DNA of 64,000 bases from Vitreimonas flagellata. GTDB lineage: Bacteria > Pseudomonadota > Alphaproteobacteria > Caulobacterales > Aquidulcibacteraceae. The notes beneath the pieces were generated by a model, which was not told the origin of the DNA, made no database searches, and worked only from the letters and a program-made list of their open reading frames with translations. The stretch spans positions 1,027,001 through 1,091,000 of the forward strand of contig NZ_SBJL01000001.1 in assembly GCF_004634425.1 (NCBI RefSeq), given 5' to 3'. Of the stretch, positions 53,792-62,708 are shown piece after piece (position 1 is the stretch's first letter; every line of letters starts with the position of its first letter). The position numbers were made by a program, and so were the translations under genes.

Positions 53792-53885
53792 GGACCGCCG
53801 GCGCCCGCGCCGGCATCTTTCAGCGCGCGCGATCGTCAAAGATGAGCGCGCAAACCAGCCATGCCGGCGCGGGCGCCGGCAGTCC
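53792..53885. repeat. REP-like palindrome, copy 3
   Basis: The 25-base arms (53792-53816, 53861-53885) match at 24 positions and begin GGACCGCCGGC, as in copies 2 and 4. The 44-base middle contains a further GCGCGC-rich dyad. Lies between convergent genes. Confidence 0.82.
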
Positions 53886-53934
53886 AGACTCAACCGTGTG
53901 AAGCCGAGCTTCACGCGGCCAACGTGCTGCGCGC

Positions 53935-55473
53935 TTACACGATCTTGGAATCCGTCTTGCCCCAATACGCGTCACGGATCAGGCGCTTGTAGAGCTTTCC
54001 CGTCGGATGCCGGGGCAACTCTTCCATGAAATCGAGCACGCGCGGCGCTTTCACGTGGCTCAAATTCGCCCGCGCATAGGCCAGCAATTCCTCGCGCAGC
54101 GCATCGCCCGCTTCGCTCCAATCCGCAGGCTGAATCACGGCGACGACTTTCTCGCCCATCTCTTCATCTGGCGCGCCGACGACGGCGACATCCGTCACCT
54201 TCGGGTGCGTGACGAGCAAATTTTCGATCTCTTGCGGATAGATGTTCACGCCGCCCGAGATGATCATGAAGCTCTTGCGATCGGTCAGATAAAGGTAGCC
54301 ATCCTCATCGACCCAACCGACATCGCCCAATGTCGTCCAACCGTGCTGATTGGTGTTCTCCGCCGCTTTGCCGGGATCGTTGTGATAGGCAAGCGGCGGG
54401 CCGTTGGCAAAATAGACGACGCCTTCGGTGCGCGCCGACACTTGCTCGTTGTCGTCATTGCAAATGCGCACTTCGCCGATCACGGCCTTGCCGACCGAGC
54501 CTTTGCGCTCCAGCCACGCTTGCGGACCGATATAGCAAAAGCCATTACCCTCGGTGCCGGCGTAATATTCGTAGATCACCGGTCCCCACCAGGCGATCAT
54601 CTGCTCCTTCACCGGGATCGGGCACGGCGCCGCCGCATGAACGGCCGACACCAAGCTCGACACATCATATTTCGTGCGCACTTGGTCGGGCAGTTTCAGC
54701 ATACGCACGAAATGCGTCGGCACGAATTGCGCGGTCTGGATCTTGTGTTTCTCGATCAGCGCCAAAGCTTGCTCGGGATCGAACTTCTCCATCACCACGA
54801 CCGTGCCGCCCAGTCGCTGCACGCTCATGCACCAACGCAAGGGTGCAGCATGATAAAGCGGCGCGGGCGAGAGGTAGCGGCTCTGATCCGGGAAGTTGAA
54901 GAACGCTTTCGGCAACACCGTCAGCGCATCGGCGACATCGATATCGACGCCGCGCAACGGCGGCTTCACGCCCTTCGGCCGCCCGGTCGTGCCCGACGAA
55001 TAGAGCATGTCCGAACCCGCCGTCTGATCGGCGATCGGCCCGGCCGGCATCGCATCGCGCGCTGCTTCGTAACTCGCATAGGCGCCCGTCGCGCCGCCGA
55101 CAGCAAAGAGCTTCACGCCTTCCAGCACTGCTGGCAATTGCTCGAACACCGGGCCCACCGCCGGCGATGCGATCAACACCTGCGCACCGCAATCGCGTAC
55201 GATGTATTCCACCTCGCCCGCCGTCAGCTTCGAAGAGATGCAGGTGTAATAAAGCCCCGCGCGCTGTGCGGCCCACGCGATCTCGAGATAGCGCGCGTTG
55301 TTCTCCATGAAGATCGCGATCACGTCGCCGACCTTCAGCCCCAACGAGCGGAACAATTGCGCCGTCTGGTTCGAGCGCGCGTCGAGTTCGCCGTAGGTCA
55401 CCTGCTCGCCCGAACCCGCCATCACATAGGCGACGCGATCAGGGTCAGTCTTGGCGTGGGTCGCCGGATGCAT
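53935..55473 (-). CDS. Fatty-acyl-CoA synthetase-type AMP-ligase
   Basis: 512 residues from an ATG with GGAGG five bases upstream. ANL-superfamily motifs: P-loop YSSGTTGRPKGV, YYAGTEGNGF (A5), GWTTLGDVGWVDEDGYLYLTDRKSFMIISGGVNIYPQEIE (A7/A8) and the catalytic Lys in PTGKLYKR (A10). It activates a fatty or related carboxylic acid to its CoA ester through an acyl-AMP. The specific acid is not shown. Single gene. Confidence 0.93.
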   Translation of the reverse strand: MHPATHAKTDPDRVAYVMAGSGEQVTYGELDARSNQTAQLFRSLGLKVGDVIAIFMENNARYLEIAWAAQRAGLYYTCISSKLTAGEVEYIVRDCGAQVLIASPAVGPVFEQLPAVLEGVKLFAVGGATGAYASYEAARDAMPAGPIADQTAGSDMLYSSGTTGRPKGVKPPLRGVDIDVADALTVLPKAFFNFPDQSRYLSPAPLYHAAPLRWCMSVQRLGGTVVVMEKFDPEQALALIEKHKIQTAQFVPTHFVRMLKLPDQVRTKYDVSSLVSAVHAAAPCPIPVKEQMIAWWGPVIYEYYAGTEGNGFCYIGPQAWLERKGSVGKAVIGEVRICNDDNEQVSARTEGVVYFANGPPLAYHNDPGKAAENTNQHGWTTLGDVGWVDEDGYLYLTDRKSFMIISGGVNIYPQEIENLLVTHPKVTDVAVVGAPDEEMGEKVVAVIQPADWSEAGDALREELLAYARANLSHVKAPRVLDFMEELPRHPTGKLYKRLIRDAYWGKTDSKIV

Positions 55474-55546
55474 GAGGTCCTCCCGCGCGGATTGTTTGCC
55501 GCTTGTTGGCGGGATTGGCCGGGCCGGGCGGCGCGATGTCAACGCC

Positions 55547-56542
55547 CTACGTGGCGGAAGGCGCAGCGCAATCCGGGCTGCGCCCGCCATTGGCGCGGAG
55601 GAAGCCCACGTAATACTCAGCCATTTGCCGGGCCATGATTTGGGCGCGTTCGTCGCCTGCGATGAAGGCGGCGATGTTCGTGCTCCAGGCGCTCGCGCAC
55701 ACGGACGCTTCCGCGTCGCTACTCACGCAATCCAGGAACGCACCAAAGGCCTGGCGATAGGTATCGAACTGCGCTCGATCCATCGCCGCCCCGTGACCGG
55801 GAATGGCGATGCGGAAGGGCGTCGCCCACACTTCATCCAGCGCCGTGCGCCACGCGTCCGGACACGCCGTCTCGAAGAAGGGCGCCGGAAACGTCACGAG
55901 ATCGCCCAGCACGACGACACGCGTGCGCTGGTCGTAGAGCCAGATGTCCGCAGCACTCACCGCACCGTCCGTGATGTGCAGATCAAAGCGCCGGCCGGCG
56001 ATCCGCGCGCGCTCACCGCGCTCGATCACCACATCAGGCCGCAAATCATCTGATGCGGCCATCGTGTCGATGAAGATTTGCACTTCTTCGCGCTGCACCG
56101 CGCTCAGCTGATCGCCCACGAGCATCCCGCGCGCACCGTCGAGATTGCGAGCGAGAAAGCCGCCCGGCGCCAGCACGCCGTCGATCGCGTTGGTCGCGTA
56201 CACGGGTGCGTTCGGAAACACCGCCTGCACCCGGCCATTGCCGCTCGTATGGTCGAGATGCCAGTGCGTGTTCACAATTGCGGCCACTGGGCGCCGCCTC
56301 GCCTGCGCGAACGCCAGGATCGCATCGCTCTGCCAGCCGTGCCGTCCCGTATCAATCACGACTAAGCCTTCCGGCGCATCGAAGATGATCGTGTTCCCGT
56401 CCGGCCCGCGCTCGGGCAGGAAGCTTCCGGATAGAAGCGTCACGCCGGCGGCGATCTCCTGCGGCGCGATTTCAGGCGCGGCGGCGGCCTGGTCGCCTGC
56501 GACCAAGGCGAAGAGCAGCTCTGCGAACATGGAGAGCAGCAT
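55547..56542 (-). CDS. Exported metallo-beta-lactamase-fold hydrolase
   Basis: 331 residues from MLLSMFAELLFALVAGDQAAAAPE (signal peptide). The MBL core is clear: HTHWHLDHTSGN-type motif (NTHWHLDHTSGN), ADIWLYDQRTRVVVLGDLV with the bridging Asp, and the final His in IPGHGAAMD. Class B lactamases and quinoprotein-relay hydrolases share this; the substrate is unknown. The long C-terminal helix pair (FDTYRQAFGAFLDCVSSDAE) is extra. Single gene. Confidence 0.9.
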   Translation of the reverse strand: MLLSMFAELLFALVAGDQAAAAPEIAPQEIAAGVTLLSGSFLPERGPDGNTIIFDAPEGLVVIDTGRHGWQSDAILAFAQARRRPVAAIVNTHWHLDHTSGNGRVQAVFPNAPVYATNAIDGVLAPGGFLARNLDGARGMLVGDQLSAVQREEVQIFIDTMAASDDLRPDVVIERGERARIAGRRFDLHITDGAVSAADIWLYDQRTRVVVLGDLVTFPAPFFETACPDAWRTALDEVWATPFRIAIPGHGAAMDRAQFDTYRQAFGAFLDCVSSDAEASVCASAWSTNIAAFIAGDERAQIMARQMAEYYVGFLRANGGRSPDCAAPSAT

Positions 56543-56721
56543 CCCCCGCCGCCCCGCCTCGCGCCCGCCGAAATCGACCAGCAGCATCAAGCCCACGACA
56601 CGTTACGGGCTTTCAATCGGCCTCGGGCGCGTCTATCGATTCACCAAGCGCCCGAGAACACGGGGACGCAGGGGCCGCGGGCTGGCAAGAGCCGTGAGGC
56701 AGGAGTGGGGAGCGACACAGG

Positions 56722-57321
56722 ATGGATCTCGGCTTCACTTGGTTTGATTTCGCCGCTTTGGTCGTGGTCGGCCTTTCCGCGGTCATGGCCTTCGCGAGGG
56801 GCTTGATTCGCGAAGTCTTTTCGCTGATCGCCTTCGCCGCCGGCGGCCTCGCCGGCTATTTCTTCGCCGGCCTCGTGGCTCCCTTCATCGAGCGCTTCAC
56901 GCCACTTGAAGGCTTTCTCGCAGCGGTAGCGGGCGGCCTGCTTATCTTCCTGGTCGTGTTCATCGCCATTACCGTGGTCGTTTCGACCATGGCCAAGACC
57001 GTTCACCAATCCACCGAGATCGGCTCATTCGACCGCGCCGCCGGCCTCGCTTTCGGCGTCCTGCGCGGCGTGTTGTTCGTGGCAATTTTCTTCATTCTGC
57101 CGCTGCGCTTGGTTGGCCAGGACAGCCAAACGCCTGCAGATCCCATGCAAGACGCCGTGCGCGGAGCGCGCACTTATCCTATCTATGACGGCGTTGCGTC
57201 AGCGCTTGAGGCTGTCTTGCCTCGGGCCGGGGCGCGCGCGCGTGATATACTAGACCGTCAACAGGGCGAGTCGGCCCCGATTCCTCCCGCGGAACCGGAG
57301 CCGGAAGCCCCACCGACCTGA
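56722..57321 (+). CDS. cvpA: Colicin V production protein homologue CvpA
   Basis: 199 residues with four spans (about 10-28, 33-52, 65-92, 110-130). FDFAALVVVGLSAVMAFARGLIREVFSLIAFAAGGLAGYFF and GSFDRAAGLAFGVLRGVLFV match the CvpA family. A Pro/Glu-rich tail follows. Six bases upstream of purF, the classic cvpA-purF pair; needed for envelope homeostasis. Confidence 0.94.
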   Translation: MDLGFTWFDFAALVVVGLSAVMAFARGLIREVFSLIAFAAGGLAGYFFAGLVAPFIERFTPLEGFLAAVAGGLLIFLVVFIAITVVVSTMAKTVHQSTEIGSFDRAAGLAFGVLRGVLFVAIFFILPLRLVGQDSQTPADPMQDAVRGARTYPIYDGVASALEAVLPRAGARARDILDRQQGESAPIPPAEPEPEAPPT

Positions 57322-57327
57322 GGACAC

Positions 57328-58848
57328 ATGACCGCCGAGCGCCCCTCCCTTCGATTTGAACAGGCGCCGGCGGACCCGGTCGATAAATGGGCCGACGACG
57401 ATAAGCCCCGCGAAGAATGCGGCGTGTTCGGTGTCTTTGGTTCGGAGGACGCTTCAGTCCTCACGGCCCTCGGCCTGCACGGCCTGCAGCATCGCGGCCA
57501 AGAAGGTTGCGGCATCGTCTCCTATGACGGCCGCTTCCATCACGAGCGCCACCTCGGCCTCGTCGGCGAGCATTTCTCCGGCGAGAACATGCCCCAGCGC
57601 CTGCCCGGCACCTCGGCCATCGGCCACACGCGCTACGCCACCCAAGGCGGCACTATTCTTCGCAACGTCCAGCCGCTCTTCGCTGATCTTGCACTCGGCG
57701 GCTTCGCCGTCGCCCACAACGGCAATCTCACCAACGCCCGCGATCTGCGCGAGCGCTTGGTCGAAGCCGGCGCGATCTTCCAATCGACCTCCGACACCGA
57801 ATGCATTCTGCAGCTGATCGCCAAGTCGCGGAAAGCCAAGGTGGTCGAACGCTTCGTTGAAGCCTTGCACCAGATCGAAGGCGCCTACGCACTGGTCGCG
57901 CTCACCAACAATATGATGATCGGCGCACGCGATCCGATCGGCATCCGCCCGCTTGTGCTGGGCGACCGCGACGGCTCGCCGATCCTTGCCTCCGAGACCT
58001 GTGCGCTCGATATGATCGGCGCGCGCTTCGTGCGCACGATCGAGCCCGGCGAAGTGATCACCATCACCCGCCATATGGGCGAGATCAACATCGAGAGCCA
58101 CTTCCCATTCCCGCGCCGCCCGGCGCGCTCGTGCCTGTTCGAGTTCGTGTATTTCGCGCGGCCGGACTCGGTGGTCGATGGCCGCTCCGTCTATGACGTG
58201 CGCAAGCGCATGGGCCGCCGGCTGGCGCAGGAAACCGGCGTCGAAGCCGATGTCGTCGTGCCGGTGCCAGATTCGGGCGTGCCGTCCGCGATGGGCTACG
58301 CGCTCGAAAGCGGCATCCCGTACGAACTTGGTATCATCCGCAGCCATTACGCCGGCCGCACCTTCATCCAGCCGAAGCAAGAGATCCGCCAACTCGGCGT
58401 TCGCCTGAAGCACGCCGCCAACCGCGAGGTGCTCAAGGGCAAGCGCGTCGTGCTCGTCGATGACTCGATCGTGCGCGGCACCACGTCGCGCAAGATCGTG
58501 CAGATGGTGCGAGAAGCCGGCGCGGCCGAGGTGCATTTCCGCTCCGCCTCGCCGCCGATCAAATTCCCAGACTTCTACGGCATCGACATGCCGAGCGTGG
58601 ATCAGCTCATGGCTGCGCAGATGACGCTTGAGGAAATGCGCAAGTCGCTCGGCGTCGATACGCTGGGCTTCCTCTCGGTCGAAGGCCTCTATGCCGCGAT
58701 GGGCGCGGAGCAGCGCAACGCCGCCGCGCCGCAATTTACCGACCATTGCTTCACCGGCGAATATCCAACGACGCTGACCGACCATGGCGCCGACCGCGCC
58801 GACAAGGATTTCCAACTCTCGCTGCTGGCCGAAAACGCCGCGGAATAA
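57328..58848 (+). CDS. purF: Amidophosphoribosyltransferase
   Basis: 506 residues. A 30-residue propeptide precedes the N-terminal nucleophile Cys31 ([10 protein letters not shown]). Glutamine amidotransferase domain: [24 protein letters not shown]. Phosphoribosyltransferase domain: [19 protein letters not shown]. First committed step of purine synthesis. Confidence 0.98.
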   Translation: MTAERPSLRFEQAPADPVDKWADDDKPREECGVFGVFGSEDASVLTALGLHGLQHRGQEGCGIVSYDGRFHHERHLGLVGEHFSGENMPQRLPGTSAIGHTRYATQGGTILRNVQPLFADLALGGFAVAHNGNLTNARDLRERLVEAGAIFQSTSDTECILQLIAKSRKAKVVERFVEALHQIEGAYALVALTNNMMIGARDPIGIRPLVLGDRDGSPILASETCALDMIGARFVRTIEPGEVITITRHMGEINIESHFPFPRRPARSCLFEFVYFARPDSVVDGRSVYDVRKRMGRRLAQETGVEADVVVPVPDSGVPSAMGYALESGIPYELGIIRSHYAGRTFIQPKQEIRQLGVRLKHAANREVLKGKRVVLVDDSIVRGTTSRKIVQMVREAGAAEVHFRSASPPIKFPDFYGIDMPSVDQLMAAQMTLEEMRKSLGVDTLGFLSVEGLYAAMGAEQRNAAAPQFTDHCFTGEYPTTLTDHGADRADKDFQLSLLAENAAE

Positions 58849-58892
58849 ACTTATCCAACACCGCGGGCGCTGAGCTAAACTCAGCTTCGATC

Positions 58893-59603
58893 ATGACTGA
58901 CACATCCAAACGCATTGCCCTGGTGACGGGCGCCTCGCGCGGTATTGGCCGCGCTGTTGCTCTTGAACTCGCGCGCCAGAATTGGCGCGTCATCGTCATC
59001 GCCCGCGCCACCAAGGCGCTTGAGGCGTTGGACGACGAGATCAAGGCGCTCGGCGGCGAGGCCTCGCTCGTGCCGCACGATCTGCGCGATTATGATGGCC
59101 TCGATCGCTTGGGCGGGGCGCTGTTCGAGCGCTTCGGCCAACTCGATGGTCTCGCCGCCTGCGCCGGCGTGCTGGGCTCACTGACGCCCGCACATCAAGT
59201 CACGCCCTCGATCATGGAAGAGACGTTCGGCGTGAACTACATCGCCAATTGGCGCCTGATCCGCGCCATGCACCCGCTGCTGCGCGCCTCCGATGCAGGC
59301 CGCGCCGTGTTCGTGACGTCCGGCGCGTCGAAGAACCCGCGCGCGTATTGGAGCCCATACGCCGCCTCCAAAGCCGCACTCGACGCGATGGTCACGTCCT
59401 ACGCGGCCGAACTCAACGTGACGCCGATCAAGGCCAACCTCTTCAACCCCGGCCCCACGCGCACAGCAATGCGCGCCAAGGCGTTTCCCGGCGAAGACCC
59501 GATGACGCTGCCCACCCCGGAAGATGTCGCGCCTTCCATCGTCGCCATGCTCGCCCCGAGCTACACGCAAAACGGCGCGTGGGTTCAGTTCGAGCGCAAA
59601 TGA
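58893..59603 (+). CDS. Short-chain dehydrogenase/reductase
   Basis: 236 residues from MTDTSKRIALVTGASRGIGRAVALELARQNW (TGxxxGIG). The Tyr/Lys pair is in WSPYAASKAALDAMVTSYAAEL, Ser in VFVTSGASKNP, and NPGPTRTAMRAKAFPGEDP follows. Similar proteins sit after purF in several alphaproteobacteria. The substrate is not known. Its stop overlaps the next start (ATGA). Confidence 0.93.
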   Translation: MTDTSKRIALVTGASRGIGRAVALELARQNWRVIVIARATKALEALDDEIKALGGEASLVPHDLRDYDGLDRLGGALFERFGQLDGLAACAGVLGSLTPAHQVTPSIMEETFGVNYIANWRLIRAMHPLLRASDAGRAVFVTSGASKNPRAYWSPYAASKAALDAMVTSYAAELNVTPIKANLFNPGPTRTAMRAKAFPGEDPMTLPTPEDVAPSIVAMLAPSYTQNGAWVQFERK

Positions 59604-60817
59604 GCAGCGCGATGGAGCGCTACGACAGCATCATCATTGGCGCCGGCGCTGCGGGGCTTTATGCGGCGTTTCATGCGGGCCGGCGCGGGCGGCGCGTTTT
59701 GCTGCTGGAGCACAATGCGGAAGTCGGCGCGAAGATTTTGATCTCCGGCGGCGGGCGCTGCAATTTCACCAATCTGCACGCCGCCCCCGATCGCTTCATC
59801 TCCGCCAATCCGCATTTCGCACGCTCGGCGCTGGCGCGGCACACGCAGCACGACGTCCTCGCGCTTATCCAGAAGCACCGCATCACGCATTACGAAAAGA
59901 CGCTCGGGCAACTCTTCTGCGACGGCGCGCGCTCGTCACAAAAGATCGTGCGCATGCTGCTCGATGAATGCGCGGCAGCGAACGTGGACATTCGCACGCT
60001 CTACCGCATCAATGCCGTCCAACGCAGCGACCGTTTTGTCGTCGACACGATGATGGGCGCGTTCGAGAGCGCGACGCTGACCATCGCCACCGGCGGCTAT
60101 CCGATCCCGAAACTTGGTGCGACAGGCTTTGCCTTCGACATCGCCGAGCAATTCGGCATTCCCGTCATTGAAACCCGCCCCGGCCTCGTGCCGCTGACCT
60201 TCGCTGACTCTGACCTTGCTTGGATGCGTCCGCTCTCTGGCGTCTCCGCCAACGTGATCGCGCGCGCAGGCAAAGCGTCATTCCGCGAAGCCGCACTCTT
60301 CACGCATCGCGGCCTCTCAGGGCCGGCGGTCCTGCAAGCCTCGTCCTATTGGCGCATAGGCGAGAGCATCAGCATTGATTGGCTGCCCGACGCGCCCGAA
60401 GACGCACTCGCCGCCCGCAAACGCGAACGACCAAAGGCGCAATTGAAAACCGTGATGGCGGAATTCATGTCCGAGCGCTTGGCGACGGCGTTGCTCCAAT
60501 CTTGGACCGCCGGAATCCTCGCCGGCGAGACGCCGGCGGTCCAAGAAATTGGCGCGTTCAAAGACAGCGCACTGATCGACCTCATGCGCAGCTGCAAATC
60601 CTTCACGCTCACACCGAATGGCGATGAAGGCTATGCGAAAGCCGAAGTCATGGTCGGCGGCGTCGACACCAACGCGCTCTCGCAACAAACAATGGAAGCG
60701 CGCGCCGTACCTGGCCTCTTCTTCATCGGCGAAGCCGTCGACGTCACCGGCTGGCTCGGCGGCTATAATTTCCAATGGGCCTGGTCCAGCGGCTGGGCCG
60801 CGGGCCAAGTAATCTAG
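59600..60817 (+). CDS. HI0933/BaiN-type flavoprotein with an in-frame REP-derived insert
   Basis: 405 residues. N-terminal FAD fold SIIIGAGAAGLYAAFHAGRRGRRVLLLEHNAEVGAKILISGGGRCNFTN, the family middle TIATGGYPIPKLGATGFAFDIAEQFG, and C-terminal EVMVGGVDTNALSQQTMEARAVPGLFFIGEAVDVTGWLGGYNFQWAWSSGWAAGQ are all full length. Between them, residues 301-315 or so (SWTAGILAGETPAVQE) are encoded by a REP-like palindrome (60501-60545), an insertion kept in frame. ATG overlaps the SDR stop. The function is a flavin-linked reductase. Confidence 0.93.
   Translation: MSSAMERYDSIIIGAGAAGLYAAFHAGRRGRRVLLLEHNAEVGAKILISGGGRCNFTNLHAAPDRFISANPHFARSALARHTQHDVLALIQKHRITHYEKTLGQLFCDGARSSQKIVRMLLDECAAANVDIRTLYRINAVQRSDRFVVDTMMGAFESATLTIATGGYPIPKLGATGFAFDIAEQFGIPVIETRPGLVPLTFADSDLAWMRPLSGVSANVIARAGKASFREAALFTHRGLSGPAVLQASSYWRIGESISIDWLPDAPEDALAARKRERPKAQLKTVMAEFMSERLATALLQSWTAGILAGETPAVQEIGAFKDSALIDLMRSCKSFTLTPNGDEGYAKAEVMVGGVDTNALSQQTMEARAVPGLFFIGEAVDVTGWLGGYNFQWAWSSGWAAGQVI
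60501..60545 (+). repeat. REP-like palindrome, copy 4, inside a coding sequence
   Basis: 13-base perfect arms CTTGGACCGCCGG / CCGGCGGTCCAAG (60501-60513 and 60533-60545) with an inner CTCGCCGGCGAG dyad. Arm core GGACCGCCGGC is the same as in copies 2 and 3. Length 45, divisible by three; it adds no stop. Confidence 0.85.
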
Positions 60818-61281
60818 TTTTCGAAACGCTTGGCGATAAGCGCGATCGGCACGCCCACGAGCAGCGTGTGCGCGAGCAGGCCGCCATAGAAGAATTGATT
60901 GAATTCGGGCGCCTGGATCACGCCATCGCCCGCCGCAGAGAACGGCACGACGATGAAATTCATCACCGCGTAGAGCCCGAGCCCGTACACGATCCCGCTC
61001 AACAGCGGCGTGCGATTGAGCGCAGGTGCGGCGCGGCTCGCCGCGACGAAGAACGCGGCCATGATCGTCGTCATGACAAAGTGAAGCGCGAGCCCAAGCG
61101 CGGCTGTGTTCCAGCCGCCCGCCACCGCCGCGTCGCGTCCGAGCAAGCCAGCCGCCACGGATTGGAATATCCGCTGCGGGGCCACGTCATGGGCGATGTT
61201 CCAATGTGCGCAGGCATAGGTGATGTCGAGCGCGCCGGCGACGAGCCCGCCGAGCAAAGTCGCGGTGAACGGCTTGGCCAT
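60814..61281 (-). CDS. YagU/DUF1440-like membrane protein
   Basis: 155 residues with four spans: ATLLGGLVAGALDITYACAHW, VAAGLLGRDAAVAGGWNTAALGLALHFVMTTIMAAFFVAASRA, LLSGIVYGLGLYAVMNFIVVPFSA, FYGGLLAHTLLVGVPIALIA. Resembles small inner-membrane proteins of the YagU type. The function is unknown. Converges with the flavoprotein, stops overlapping by four bases. Confidence 0.75.
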   Translation of the reverse strand: MAKPFTATLLGGLVAGALDITYACAHWNIAHDVAPQRIFQSVAAGLLGRDAAVAGGWNTAALGLALHFVMTTIMAAFFVAASRAAPALNRTPLLSGIVYGLGLYAVMNFIVVPFSAAGDGVIQAPEFNQFFYGGLLAHTLLVGVPIALIAKRFEN

Positions 61282-61346
61282 GTGATCCTCCCGCGCCGAG
61301 CTAAGCGCCCAGTGCGGAGACCAGCCAATTCATTTGCGACGAACGC

Positions 61347-62696
61347 CTAGGACTTGTCTTCGTCGAACGGGTTCTTACCAGCTTTGACGATCAGACGGAT
61401 CGGGGCGGCGTGCATGTCGAACGCGTCACGCAGACCGTTGACGAGATAGCGCTTGTAGCTTTCCGGCATGTCTTCCGCGCGCGAGCAGATGAGCACGAAG
61501 GTCGGCGGGCGTGCTTTGATTTGCGTGAGATAGCGAGGCTTGATGCGCTTGCCATGCACCGCCGGCGGCGGGTGGCGCGCGATCGTGGCGTAGAGCCAGT
61601 CGTTCAAATCTTTGGTTTTGATCCGCGCGGTCCAATCGTCGTGCGCTTCTTCGACAGCACTCATCACGCGGTCGAGGCCGACGCCGGAGAGTGCGGCCAC
61701 GGTGACGAGCGGCGCGCCACGCGCTTGCGGCAAGCTTTCACGCGCGACCAGCTTCATCTCTTCAAAGTGCGCGCGGCTGTCCTCGATCTGATCCCATTTG
61801 GCCAGCACGAACACGAGTGAGCGGCCTTCGCGAATGACGAGATCAGCGATGGTGAGATCTTGTTTCTCGAACGCCTCGCGCGCGTCCATCACCAGCACGC
61901 ACACATCGGCGAAGCGGATCGCGTGCAACGTCTCACCAACGGACATGCGCTCGAGCTTGGCCTGCACCTTCGCCTTCTTGCGCATGCCGGCGGTGTCGAT
62001 CAAGCGATAGGGTTTGCCGTTCCAGGTCCAATCGATGGAGATCGAGTCGCGCGTGATGCCGGCTTCTGGGCCAACGAGCAGGCGGTCCTCACCGATCAGC
62101 GCGTTCACCAGCGTGGATTTGCCCGCGTTGGGCCGGCCGACGATGGCGATGTGCACCGGGCGCTTGGGCTTGTTGGCGGCTTCCTCTTCATCGCCGCCGG
62201 GGACAGGCGCGTGCGCGGCGATGGCGCTGAACAGCTCGGCCATGCCTTCGCCATGCTCGGCCGAAAGTGCAATCGGTTCGCCCAAGCCCAACGCATACGC
62301 TTCGTTCACGCCGCCCACGCCCGCGCGGCCTTCGGCTTTGTTCGCCGCGAGGATCACCGGCTTGTTCGATCGCCGCAGCATGGCCGCGAACGATTCATCA
62401 AGCGGCAGCACGCCTGCGCGCGCATCGACGAGGAAGAGGATCACATCGGCTTCACGAATCGCCGTTTCCGTCTGCTCGCGCATGCGGCTTTCGAGCGAGG
62501 AATCCGTCGCGTCCTCGAAGCCAGCGGTATCGATCAGCGTAAAATCGAGATCGCCCAGACGCCCTGGCGCTTCACGCCGGTCGCGCGTAACGCCCGGCGT
62601 GTCATCGACGATCGCGAGCTTCCTGCCCGCGAGACGATTAAAGAGCGTTGACTTGCCGACATTCGGCCGCCCGACGATCGCGAGCTTGATCGTCAT
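61347..62696 (-). CDS. der: Ribosome-assembly GTPase Der (EngA)
   Basis: 449 residues. Two G domains: GRPNVGKSTLFNRLAGRK with DTPGVTRDRREA, and GRPNAGKSTLVNALIGEDRLLVGPEAGITRDSISIDW with DTAGMRKKAKVQ; KH-like C-terminal domain. The first G4 motif is NKAEG; the second reads AKWD where NKWD is usual (Ala in place of Asn). Needed for 50S assembly. Downstream of bamB by 12 bases, a common der-bamB pair. Confidence 0.97.
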   Translation of the reverse strand: MTIKLAIVGRPNVGKSTLFNRLAGRKLAIVDDTPGVTRDRREAPGRLGDLDFTLIDTAGFEDATDSSLESRMREQTETAIREADVILFLVDARAGVLPLDESFAAMLRRSNKPVILAANKAEGRAGVGGVNEAYALGLGEPIALSAEHGEGMAELFSAIAAHAPVPGGDEEEAANKPKRPVHIAIVGRPNAGKSTLVNALIGEDRLLVGPEAGITRDSISIDWTWNGKPYRLIDTAGMRKKAKVQAKLERMSVGETLHAIRFADVCVLVMDAREAFEKQDLTIADLVIREGRSLVFVLAKWDQIEDSRAHFEEMKLVARESLPQARGAPLVTVAALSGVGLDRVMSAVEEAHDDWTARIKTKDLNDWLYATIARHPPPAVHGKRIKPRYLTQIKARPPTFVLICSRAEDMPESYKRYLVNGLRDAFDMHAAPIRLIVKAGKNPFDEDKS

Positions 62697-62708
62697 GGAC
62701 GGCCAACA

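Noticed and set aside
54007-55638. 543-codon plus-strand frame
   Set aside because: Antisense of the acyl-CoA synthetase, without motifs.
57454-58815. 453-codon minus-strand frame
   Set aside because: Antisense of purF.
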